A stretch of DNA of 51,854 nucleotides from Bilabrum cf. latius (taxonomy: Eukaryota; Bigyra: Bicosoecida; Bigyra; Bicosoecida). Position numbers and translations under genes: made by a program. Below are positions 27,368-35,469 of this stretch, piece after piece (the stretch's first letter is position 1; every line of letters starts with the position of its first letter). The stretch lies in NCBI GenBank assembly GCA_965178125.1, contig CBCXTV010000008.1, positions 1 through 51,854 of the forward strand, in the 5' to 3' direction. The notes below the pieces were generated by a model. The model worked only from the letters and a program-made list of their open reading frames with translations. It did no database searches and was not told where the DNA came from.

Positions 27368-27682
27368 CCGGGGGCGGCCCAGACATCGCGGCGGCGGGCC
27401 CGTCGAGGTCGGCGTAGTCGCCCACGGGTCGTAGACGGCGCCGGTCGAGCTCACGTACGTCGCGGACGGCGGCACGCGCGGATCCCCGCCACCCGAAGTG
27501 GACACGGCGGCGAGCGCGGCCCGGCGAGCCTCCAAGCGGCGCGTCAACTGCGCCCGAAGCAGAGCGGCGGTCGCCTCGGCGTCAGCCAATCCCGCCCGGA
27601 GCTCCTCCTCGGCGAGGGCGTCCGTCGGATCCTGAGATCCGGACATCTTGTGACAAGACACGGCCTGAACGCGTCGAGGTGC

Positions 27683-27695
27683 GGGGGGGGGGGGG
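27683..27695. repeat. G13 homopolymer
   Basis: Thirteen G on the plus strand lie about 40 bp upstream (in sense) of the ATG at 27645. It may mark the junction between two elements, or be an assembly artefact. Confidence 0.85.
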
Positions 27696-27997
27696 AAGCG
27701 CAGTGCCGCGAGGCACGACACCTCAGAGCCTCACACCCACACCGACGGGAAATGCGATTGACCACCGACCGACGAGGGGCACACAGGGTCCTGGCAACAG
27801 AACAACAAGCACAAAGATCCACCGGACCCCCAGCCCCCGCCCGTCCCGCCCGGCACGCCAGCCCAGCACGCCCGCCGCGCACCCTCCGCCCGGCACCACG
27901 CCCCGCCGGCCACCCGCCCCGACGCCGCCGTCCCAGAGCGTCGCCCCTGCCGTAGGAGCGAACAAGCACACGCCGGGCGCCGCCACCGCGAGCTTTG

Positions 27998-28023
27998 CTG
28001 GCCAGGTGAGCCACCGATACCAG
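27998..28023 (-). repeat. Family-2 hairpin 4
   Basis: The constant apex (TATCGGTGGCTCACC) is flanked by only four pairs, CTGG/CCAG, with mismatches beyond. It is a decayed or minimal copy. Confidence 0.6.
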
Positions 28024-28083
28024 ATGCGCCTCGGCCCGCGCTCCTTGCGCAACCCCGCCCGCACCCCGGCCACGGCGCCGCCC

Positions 28084-28115
28084 AAGCTGGCCAGGTGAGC
28101 CACCGACACCAGCCC
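28084..28115 (-). repeat. Family-2 hairpin 3
   Basis: GGGCTGG pairs with CCAGCTT, seven pairs including two G-U in sense, around the standard apex. Confidence 0.72.
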
Positions 28116-28162
28116 CGGCGGCCCGCGCACGCCTCAAGGCGCAACGCCGGGGCCGCAGCGCG

Positions 28163-29408
28163 CTAGGAACACGACGGGGCGCCAGCCGTCTCGCCGGCGC
28201 TGCGCAAACACATCTCCGCCATTGTGGACTGAAGCGCCTGGGCGACCAGCCATCGGCAATGTTGCAAAGCCGCCCCCGCCTCTTGGGGGGCCGCCCGCCG
28301 AGCCAATTCCCGGGTCCACGCGAGCGCCTCCGCACCCCAACGCCCGCGCGCGTCCACAACAAACGGAACGAGGCCCTCGCCGGGATAGCGGCGGTGCTTC
28401 GCCTTCTCCCGCCGGGCGAGGACCATGCCGGCGCCCACCGAGTTGTGGGCCCCGGCCACGACGACGGAGACGTCCACATTGACTTGCTGGCCCTGCGCGC
28501 CCCGGAGCACAACATCAAGGATGGCTCGCTCCTCGGTGCGATCCCATTTGGGGACGTGCTGCTCGACCGCCGGCGACTGCCCAAGCTCCGGGCCCAAGAA
28601 GCGACGGCTGTCGCGGACGGCATTGTGGCGGGCCACACTTCCGCCCCAACGGCACACGTCAAGGCGTGCCGCACGGCATCCGCCGCGCCGCCGCCGCCAC
28701 ACAGGCGGCCCGTACCCACGGCCTTGTTCTGGCAACAGATGGCCGCCGCAGGCACCACCCGCGCGCAGCCCAACCGAAGGCGGGCCGCGACGGCCGCGTG
28801 CGCGTCCGGCAAAGGCGCCTCGTCGGGCACCGGGAAAAGCCATGCCGCCGCCTCACGGCCACCACACGCTTGGAACCGAGCGGCGTCGGCGACATACAGG
28901 TCCGCCTGATACGGGTGAGCGCGGCCTGATTGACGGCGTCCGTCAACACGGCCTGACGCTTCGGCGCAGAAGCAGCCAAGCACCGCGTCCACCGGTCCAC
29001 GCGCAGGGGCTGGCCCGTGCACACACGCACCTCGTCGTCCAGCGAGCGGATCTTGTCCGTCAACGCCGGCCGACGCTCCTCCAATTCCAACCACGTGGTG
29101 ATGCCCAGCCCGCCCGCCACTTGAGACAACCCGCCCTCCCAGGCCCCAAGCCAGGCGGCAGCCCGGCGACGGACCGCGCTTCCCAAGCCGAACCCCCCGG
29201 ACGCCGCCGGCAGGAACAGCTGTTCCGTTTGCGCGGCCGTCAGCGTGGTCCCCCAAAGGGCCGCCACCAATGTGCCCACCTGCCCATCGACTCGTGTTGC
29301 CCATCGCTCACTGACCGGGATAACGCGAAGGATGTGAACGCACGCTCCCTGCGTCCATGTGCGAAGCAACGTGAGCACATGCACAAGCGGAAGACAAGCG
29401 CGAAACAA
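28163..29408 (-). CDS. LINE-like polymerase, C-terminal part
   Basis: Two overlapping minus-strand frames (29408 to about 28840, then 28843 to 28163) give the region after the reverse transcriptase. The first has QTEQLFLPAASGGFGLGSA and WLELEERRPALTDKIRSLDD, like the thumb/connector of LINE polymerases. The second has VNVDVSVVVAGAHNSVG, then a Lys-containing ARREKAKHRRYPG and LVPFVVDARGRWGAEA. The order Asp, then Lys-x2-Lys, then a hydrophobic strand suggests a PD-(D/E)XK-like nuclease as in RLE-type LINEs; that part is a tentative assignment. It stops at 28163 (GETAGAPSCS). The frame switch near 28840 means it is interrupted. Confidence 0.55.
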
Positions 29409-29548
29409 ACATTCAAGCGTTCCATGTAGGCCTGATGACGGTGAAGAAAAGACTCGGGCTCATTCACGCTGCACGTGGTGTCCAAAGGGACGCCCGTGCG
29501 GTCGTCGTCGGGGTCTCGGGCCCAGGCGGGCGTGACGCGCCGTCCCCT

Positions 29549-29576
29549 GCGCGGCCAGGTGAGCCACCGACACCGC
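29549..29576 (-). repeat. Family-2 hairpin 2
   Basis: CGCGG pairs with CCGCG around the standard apex, with further pairing only across a bulge. It lies within the LINE-like polymerase. Confidence 0.7.
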
Positions 29577-29582
29577 GGGCAC

Positions 29583-29624
29583 CCTCCCCTGTGGCCAGGT
29601 GAGCCACCGACACCACAAGGGAGG
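29583..29624 (-). repeat. Family-2 hairpin 1
   Basis: This is the longest stem of the family: CCTCCCTTGTGG pairs with CCACAGGGGAGG over twelve pairs, one a U-G in sense. Only 6 bp separate it from hairpin 2. Confidence 0.85.
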
Positions 29625-30683
29625 CTCGAGCGTAGGGGACCGGCGTGCCCACCGCCACGAGCTGAGAAACCCGATATGGGGCCAGCTCCGGGGAAGGGGG
29701 GCGTTGACGGCATGGGGAGCCCACACCTGGGTCTTGGCCGGATGCACCAGCAAGCCCATAACAACGGGCCCGCTCGGTGAACGCTGGATACCTACCACGA
29801 CCGCAGCGGCTGTGCCAACAAAGTACGTGTTGTCCTGGTATGCCACCACGGTGGCACCAGGGTCCACATTGCGCATGGCCACCTGGCAGTCGGCCAAAAG
29901 GGACCGGACAGCCAGGCAGTAGACCGCCGGGGACACAGGGCAGCCTTGGTCCAGCCCGAGGTGTTGAGTCACCGTGACCGAGTCCTCGTCCCCCCGCCCC
30001 ATGATCACATGAGTCGCGCTACCCTCCAACCAGGCGCCGGCCAAGCCCAAAGGTCCGGCGCATGCAGCCGCAAGCCACCCAAGGCGGCATCACGGTTGAG
30101 GGACGTGAAGGCGTCCTTGATATCGACACTGCCGACCACGGTGTCCGCGCGGCACGCGACCGCGCCCTGGAGATGACGATGCAAGGCACCCACGCCATCC
30201 GGCGCGAGCCCAAACTGCTGGGGGCCGGCCGCGCCGACCAAGGCACCCGACAACACGCGGGCGATCGCCCGGCCCAACAACCGGCGAAGCACACCGCCGC
30301 AGCCGAGGGGCCGCACCCCGCCGGACTTATTGGGCAGACCGACGAGCCGGGCCGCGAGAAACGCCCGCAGCACGGAAGTCGGGACACGCCCCCCGGCCAA
30401 GCGGACAATAACGCGCGCCACTTCCGTGGCACTTTCAACGTCCGTTGCGAGCGGTGCCCAGTGCTCGTACCGCGATGCCCCCGGCCCCCCACCCGGACGA
30501 CGCGGGTGACGCTTGAAAGCCTTGGCGCGGGTCGGTCGGTCGGAGGGGAACGGGCGGGCGGATCCTCTGGCTGAGTATCTCCCATCTTGGCAAGAACATC
30601 CTCCGCGCCGCACCGCTCTTGGGCCCCCCAGGCCGCGCTCTCTATGCGGCCGGGAGGTCTCAACTGCCTCCAACAACTGACGC

Positions 30684-30942
30684 ACTCGCAGTGCAACCGT
30701 TCAATGCCTTGTTCGCAGCTACGGCTCAGGCTAATGCTGCAGCAAGCCATTCGCGTTTCTGTGTTTGTATAGTCCTTTCACCGTGACACTTCCCGTGCCT
30801 GCGTATTCCCTGCGCTCAGAAACATCACTCCCTTGCGAGCAGCCATGGCATTCCGCTGTGTGGTCATGCAGATCGTCTTGACGTACTACTTGGGCTCAAG
30901 AGCGCACGATCACGGAAACCAGGCGGGAGGTGTCTCTCGACC
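30684..30942 (+). repeat. Element C 5' LTR
   Basis: This is 259 bp, differing from the 3' LTR by five substitutions and one 2-bp indel. It begins ACTCGCAGTGCAAC and ends CTCTCGACC. The Gag ATG is at 30845-30847. Confidence 0.92.
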
Positions 30943-30961
30943 TGGTAGCGGAGCAGTGTGG
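30943..30961 (+). promoter_or_regulatory. Element C primer-binding site
   Basis: TGGTAGCGGAGCAGTGTGG begins at the base after the 5' LTR. TGGTAGC is complementary to a tRNA 3' end, as in B with one difference. Confidence 0.77.
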
Positions 30962-32068
30962 TTGCAGGACTTTCTCTCCTACCGATCCGCTCCTACGTCT
31001 CCGACCTCGGAGACGCCTGAGCGCGAACTCACCACCCGGCGGCAGCCTTGACGATGACGGTTCAATGAAGCAATACGTGACAGACGTGACGGAGGCGAGC
31101 CGCACGACAGACCGGACGTCGGAAAGCACTCTGAAGGTGCAGCAGCGCATCCAACCCTCCGACGGTATCCACAGCCGTGTGCACTACATGTTGGGGATGG
31201 CCCACGCAATGGTACTTGCAGCAATCCTCTCCATCGTCTCCTACGCGATCCCGTACAGGCAAGCGCGCCAGATCACGTTGGGCAACCTAGACGGCGCCGC
31301 CCTCCTGGAACCCCGCCGGTCGCGGCTACACCTTGCGGGAATATATCGAGGACCTGCAGCGTTGGCTCAGTGTCACCCGGTACCAGCACCACGAGATAGG
31401 CAACATCATCGCCAACGGTCTGCAGGGCAGTGCCGCCTCCTACGACAGCGATGGAAGACGACCGACCTTGTCCGGGGCCGCACGAACGAAGCGACTGGCC
31501 ACGTCCAGGACCCCGTGTCGATGATCATCTCCGATCTCGTGGAGAAGTATGCGCCCAGGGCGGCCGACGATCAGGCCGCCATCGACGACGAGCTCCATCG
31601 GTTCGAGCGGTATTCGACGGAGACGTTTGAACAAATGCACGACCGCTATGAGTATCTACGGACGCGACAGCTCGAAGAGGGGAAGGAGTTCTTTCCTTGG
31701 CGCCACCATTGCCACCAGATGATCCGACTGAGTGGGCTTCCGCAGCACGCCTTGTGGGAGATTACAAGACGCCTTCCGGACAATGTCTTGCCCACGACGC
31801 ATGTTGGATACACGGACATGGTCAAGGACATCAAGACCTACGCCCTCTTGAAGGACCAGAATGCGTCCAATCCCCTCGTCGGCATCACCGAGACCTTCCC
31901 GATGGACGGAGCCGAGCTCGACCGGCGCGCCACGACGCGCCTCGTTACTTTCAGGCAGAGCAGCCCCAGATGCTTGTCGACAGCAAGTACAGCGAGAGGG
32001 CCCAGGCGTGCGCACCGAGCTTCTATCAGGGGCCGACCCCGATGACATGGAATCCGGTCAATGTGCAA

Positions 32069-32108
32069 GACGGAGCGTGTGGATGCCGATCGGCTGAAGC
32101 GCTTCGTC
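32069..32108 (+). repeat. Family-1 hairpin, site 1, element C
   Basis: GACGGAGCG pairs with CGCTTCGTC (9 pairs, one G-U). It is one C shorter than B at the end of the apex, which contributes a frameshift. Confidence 0.85.
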
Positions 32109-32213
32109 AGCTTGTGTCGCTCAGCCCTCATATGCATCAGTCTTTCGGCCGCCGATTCGAAGGGAGCTCCGACCTCGCTGCAAGACGAGGACAACATGGT
32201 CTCCTGATGACCC

Positions 32214-33002
32214 ATGGGGAGTTGTACGGGTCAGACGCCGAGTCCTCGTCGGCTACCTCCTCCGACTACGGCAGAGGACGACATCGACCCCAGTCAGGCC
32301 GAGACTCGCGACGAGCAGATCTACTTCCAGTACCGAAAGGCCAAGCGAGATTGGCGCCGAGCGACGCGGCGCCCTACCAGACGGTTTCGCAGGCCTTCCG
32401 CTTCTTTAAGTTTCGTCGCGATCAGGCCGGGCACTTCCAGAAGAGACGACCGTACCAGGAAAGCCCTTCACTCGGCGCCATCACCAGTACCTAGCAGACG
32501 CCAGCGACCCTCAGGACATGCACGATTTCGGCACCTTCCTGTTCAACAAAGGAAAGGGAAAAGGAAAAGGAAAAGGCAAGTTCTCCACAGCAGGTGGTTT
32601 CGGGCGCCTGCGGAACCCCGTTGGATCCGATGGGAAGGTGATGACGTGTCGCATCTGCGGGTCCGAGGAGCACTTTGCCGCCCGCTGCCCTCAGAAGGGC
32701 GGTGGGAAAGGAGGACAATCCGGAAACGATCAGCTGTGCACTATGGTGGGACTCCATGGTCCTCATGGCAGATGGGCCCAGGTTCTACATCTTCCTTCTC
32801 ACAAGGGTCCGCCGAGCGCAATCCGATGTTCCAGGGCTACATGGTCAATGCACACATGACTAGGCCGGTCGACACGTCCGGCGCCCTCTGGAACGACGAG
32901 AGCTTGCGCGCGCCCCAGTGGGGGATGGACACTCCACAGTCCTCTTCCACTCCCAGGTTGAACAATTCCCTGGGTCTGGTGACTTTCGCCAGGTCTTCAT
33001 GA
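32214..33002 (+). CDS. gag: Element C Gag C-terminal region with intact CCHC knuckle
   Basis: Two plus frames cover this region. The frame at 32518-32859 gives a Lys/Gly linker (KGKGKGKGK) and a complete C-x2-C-x4-H-x4-C knuckle at 32647-32688 (CRICGSEEHFAARC), followed by a Lys/Gly/Gln stretch. The other frame gives the upstream Arg-rich segment (DEQIYFQYRKAKRDWRR) and the downstream tail (FQGYMVNAHMTRPVDTSG). The knuckle binds single-stranded nucleic acid in Gag proteins. Frame switches near 32385 and 32740 break continuity. B has lost the last Cys of this knuckle, so C shows the ancestral form. Confidence 0.78.
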   Translation: MGSCTGQTPSPRRLPPPTTAEDDIDPSQAETRDEQIYFQYRKAKRDWRRATRRPTRRFRRPSASLSFVAIRPGTSRRDDRTRKALHSAPSPVPSRRQRPSGHARFRHLPVQQRKGKRKRKRQVLHSRWFRAPAEPRWIRWEGDDVSHLRVRGALCRPLPSEGRWERRTIRKRSAVHYGGTPWSSWQMGPGSTSSFSQGSAERNPMFQGYMVNAHMTRPVDTSGALWNDESLRAPQWGMDTPQSSSTPRLNNSLGLVTFARSS

Positions 33003-34560
33003 CGAACTCCCAGTACAGCGACGACGCAGCCGCCTCACACACCAGTTCCACGAGCACTAGTGGCTCAGTTCCGAGTCTGGTGAGGGCAGGTTATCTCCCC
33101 GCGAGCGCGAGCAGTCAGCAGCCGTCGTATGCTTGTATGGCGACAGTGGCACAGCAAGTTTGAAGAGAAGGACACGTACACCTGGGACAAGAAGTACCAG
33201 TCGCAGACCATGAATCAGGAGCTTCCCCACTGCCGACTCTCTATGAGAAGAAACGCTTGGACGGCTACCAGAGGCAACAGGGCTACTGCCAGCGCGACGA
33301 TGGCGGAGGACACCTGATCGCCAGTACTGATCGAGCAGCCGACCGAGTGAGTGACACAGTGGTGGAGCTCCTCAAGCACACCAAGCAGAAGAAGGAACAC
33401 TTCGCCCCTCAGTTCTACCAAGACGCCGACCGTTTGAATGTTCGGCCCGGCAGCTATCACCTCGCCGAAGTGATCCGATCGAACCGGGACCTCCAGCGGC
33501 AACAGCAAGGTGCAGAGCAGCGCGAGGGGCCGCGGGCAGCCTCGCGACTACGTTGCTGAGATGGGTCAATGCTGGCGGGACAAGATCGGCAAGGAGCTCT
33601 ATGAGCACACCCTCGTGCAGGCCTCCATGCAGGCCACAGGTGCCGCTGTGGGCTCGGCATACCAGGACTTGATCAATGCCAGTCTCCGGCCGACGCAGCC
33701 TGCGCCGGTTCCAGGTCCTTCGATGATGTACCAGGACCTGATCGACGCCAGCCTTCGGCCGATGCAGCCTACACCGGCCCCGAGACCGTCGAATTCAGGG
33801 CCAGCCGGGAGCACTCAGCCGCCGACCGCAAACTATGTGAGCAACCCCAACACCAAGGGCGTCCCAGTGTACACCTCCGGCGCACCCATGTCGTTCACTC
33901 CAGACAGGAACTCGGCCAGCAGTGAAAGCACGCAGCGAACACAGCCGGTGCCGAGCCGCTCAATGTATGGCACATTTGTTGGCCAGACGATGCCAGTGAA
34001 CGATGCGGATGCCGGACATGGTGGTGGTGGGGATGCCGATCGGCTGAACCCCGCCAGCCAATCTGCAATTCACACGGTCGGTGGCCAGGCATGGGGCGCT
34101 TTGACGAATGTGGCGCTCAATGTGATCAGCGTGGCTCAGAGCGCCCTGGGAAGCAGCACTACGCAGAGCTATTCGATTGCGCCCTCGACACCCGTTGTGA
34201 GTGCCCAAGGCATTGCAGGCCATGCCGAGTGGAGACCGCAGCTCCGTCCGCCTACAGCCGCGCCGCCGTCGGCGTCGGCCTCAGGCATTGGGAGCGCAGT
34301 CATGCTCGACGAAACGCCGATCACGTACCCGATCCTGGCCCCCATGCCGGCGAGCCAGGACGTTTTGATGCACGACGTGACCTTCGATGTGTCCGCCCGT
34401 TCCGGGCGGCAGCCGAGTCGATTCAGCAAACATCTCCGGCGACGGCGTCCGTGCCCGCGAAGGACCCTGAGCTTGCACGGGCGCCAGTCTCGCGACGTAC
34501 GAATCGGAGGACACCCGTTCAGAAGGTGACCAAGAAGAAGGAGGCACAACGCCGAAGGCG
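33001..34560 (+). CDS. Element C ORF1: Ser/Pro/Gln-rich region between Gag and RING-like domain
   Basis: The main open frame is 33510-34529. It begins with a short charged helical part (GQCWRDKIGKELYEHTLVQ), then a duplicated motif (YQDLINASLRPTQPAP, YQDLIDASLRPMQPTP), then a long Ser/Thr/Pro/Gln-rich tract. Upstream pieces (33001-33560) in other frames match B as a continuous protein. There is no known domain; it is probably a flexible spacer. Hairpin site 2 is translated as GGDADRLNPAS. A frameshift near 34420 separates it from the RING-like domain. Confidence 0.6.
34022..34056 (+). repeat. Family-1 hairpin, site 2, element C
   Basis: This is a weakened copy: GTGG-type inner stem (six pairs with one U-G) where B has nine. 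The apex variant is TGGGGATGCC...GAACC. Confidence 0.78.
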
Positions 34561-34617
34561 CACCTCACGCAGCCCAGTTCATCAGAGCGTTCGCCGTCGC
34601 AAGTCCGCGAGTCGTCC

Positions 34618-35469
34618 GTGGAAAAGCGTTCCGCCCCCGACACACCGGTTGAGCACCCTTTGCAGGTCAGGCGAGCAACACCCCGCATGAACGACGCGCT
34701 CACGACGACCGCACCGACAGCCCCTCAATGTGACGATGTCGTCGCCGGCAGTTCGGCGGGGCCGCTTGTTGGCGAGCAGGAGCAGTATCACGACCACAGC
34801 CACGACTCCTGTGCTGTCTGCCAGCAGCCGTGGTGCGAGGTGAAGCACGACGATGGCTGCGTCGAGTCTGTCGAGTCCAACACGGTGGTTCTCTCGTGCG
34901 GGTGCCGTTTGCATGCCAAGTGCTACGGCGAGTACGAGTATCAGGAGTACAGCGTCTTCCGGACCAAGTTCGAGCAGGTCATAGGTGACTACGACCATCA
35001 CCTGCAGGGATCCGATGCATGCGAGTCCCTGTTCAACTATCTGACCTGCCCGAAGTGCACCGAGGCCATCTATGTCAAGACCTATGTTGACGCCGAAGGG
35101 AACCCTCGCGATGGCTTGGCGAAGGCCCCCGTGTTGTGGGCCGTCCACCCGCCGGGCACCATGGAGCCGGGTTCTCATCGTGTTGACGGCCTCTTAAGCA
35201 CTCCGACTGCTGCTTGGGCTCCAAAGGTCAAGCAGGCCTTCCGGCAGTACGCGATGTCCAAGCCGGAGCTCCAGTGGCTGCAAGTGGATCCAGAGCTCAG
35301 TTCGAGTGCGGAGGAAGACGAAGTGACGACGATGCTGAACGAACCAAAGACGACCACCGACGTGACGACGGAGATGGAAGGGGCAACCCACTACACGACA
35401 TACGAGAACATGCACTATCAGGACGCACCGCTGCGGGTCAATGGAGCTATGGCGACTACTACCACATGA
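34618..35469 (+). CDS. Element C ORF1: RING-CH-like zinc domain
   Basis: Between 34810 and 35058 the ligands are spaced C-x2-C-x25-C-x-C-x2-H-x2-C-x41-C-x2-C (CAVC, CGCRLHAKC, CPKC). Eight ligands in the order C4HC3 match RING-CH/PHD-type zinc fingers, though the x2 before His is shorter than in typical RING-CH (about x7). All eight ligands are kept in B. Such domains usually act in ubiquitin transfer or protein binding. It is an unusual cargo between Gag and protease; a purely structural zinc-binding role is equally possible. A frameshift near 35445 leads into the protease. Confidence 0.6.
   Translation: MEKRSAPDTPVEHPLQVRRATPRMNDALTTTAPTAPQCDDVVAGSSAGPLVGEQEQYHDHSHDSCAVCQQPWCEVKHDDGCVESVESNTVVLSCGCRLHAKCYGEYEYQEYSVFRTKFEQVIGDYDHHLQGSDACESLFNYLTCPKCTEAIYVKTYVDAEGNPRDGLAKAPVLWAVHPPGTMEPGSHRVDGLLSTPTAAWAPKVKQAFRQYAMSKPELQWLQVDPELSSSAEEDEVTTMLNEPKTTTDVTTEMEGATHYTTYENMHYQDAPLRVNGAMATTTT

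Larger units (their letters stand above)
26885..27400 (-). repeat. Four tandem units of ~132 bp, each with one family-2 hairpin
   Basis: The constant core recurs at about 26945, 27077, 27209 and 27340, a spacing of 131-132 bp (44 codons). Shared flanks read GGCGCCGAAGTG and similar. The units encode Pro/Ala/Gly-rich peptide with VSVAHP or VSVAHL at each hairpin. The four stems differ from one another. Confidence 0.8.
25989..27645 (-). pseudogene. Pro/Ala-rich ORF with repeats and Cys pairs, unrecognised
   Basis: It starts at ATG 27643-27645 (MSGSQDPTDALAEEEL), a good N-terminus with an Ala/Arg/Leu helix followed by SSTGAVYDPWATT. The middle (about 26885-27400) is a Pro/Ala/Gly-rich tandem repeat containing hairpins. 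The C-terminal part has a more folded look: PLKELTQRKLREMGLEVP, a Trp/Lys segment (LVRAWKKVAGTDREVEFPG), then a CRTC pair followed by ERAARFQKVMVD and KKRKTLMKRHINVGLSFL. It switches frame at least three times (about 27390, 26480, 26300), so it is broken or misassembled. It could be the N-terminal protein of a retroelement; I do not name it. Confidence 0.45.
27700..28162 (-). other. 3' region of the LINE-like element
   Basis: It lies between the stop of the LINE-like ORF (28163) and the G13 run. The sequence is very GC-rich and open in several frames by composition. I see no protein I trust. It holds family-2 hairpins 3 and 4. Confidence 0.45.
29460..30683 (-). pseudogene. LINE-like reverse transcriptase, 5'-truncated by element C
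   Basis: The minus-strand frames carry the ordered motifs of a non-LTR reverse transcriptase: GPGASRYEHWAPLA and KSGGVRPLGCGGVLRRLLGR (fingers), then GLAPDGVGALHRH, SVDIKDAFTSLNR (motif A Asp near 30120), GLDQGCPVSPAVYCL (motif B, 29929-29950) and VVAYQDNTYFVG (motif C, 29813-29846). In motif C the usual YxDD is YQDN, so the second catalytic Asp is replaced. A frame switch near 30030 separates motif A from B. The N-terminus is cut at 30683 by the 5' LTR of C. It would make DNA by target-primed reverse transcription. The tract after motif C contains hairpins 1 and 2. Confidence 0.75.
30845..32240 (+). pseudogene. gag: Element C Gag N-terminus and capsid-like domain, frameshifted
   Basis: The ATG at 30845 (GCAGCCATGG) lies in the 5' LTR and matches the Gag start of B. 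The reading passes through the LTR end and primer-binding site, then shifts frame near 31015, 31295, 31430 and 31940 relative to B. Recognisable parts are the acidic Ser/Thr region (GGSLDDDGSMKQ), the hydrophobic segment MVLAAILSIVSYAI (about 31190-31255) and the helical capsid-like part (SMIISDLVEKYAPRAADD, LPQHALWEITRRLPD). Residues 31830-31915 read LKDQNASNPLVGITETFPM, which B has lost to its own frameshift. The particle shell role is inferred from position and from the downstream knuckle. Confidence 0.75.

Noticed and set aside
25947-29624. Repeated ~20-bp cores at intervals look like a CRISPR array.
   Set aside because: Spacing is irregular or follows a 132-bp coding tandem repeat, spacers are coding, stems vary with the locus, and no cas-like gene is present.
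30887-30900. TTGGGCTCAAG in the LTR resembles the end of the dinoflagellate spliced leader (TTTGGCTCAAG).
   Set aside because: Only about 11 bases match, with one difference; the leader's 5' half is absent, and the sequence is translated as YLGSRAH within conserved Gag. Chance or coding constraint is sufficient.
32069-32108. Family-1 units as ordinary spliceosomal introns or introners.
   Set aside because: They are 35-51 bp, the ORF reads coherently through them in both copies, and there are no consistent splice-site pairs; excision is not needed. Transcript data could still overturn this.
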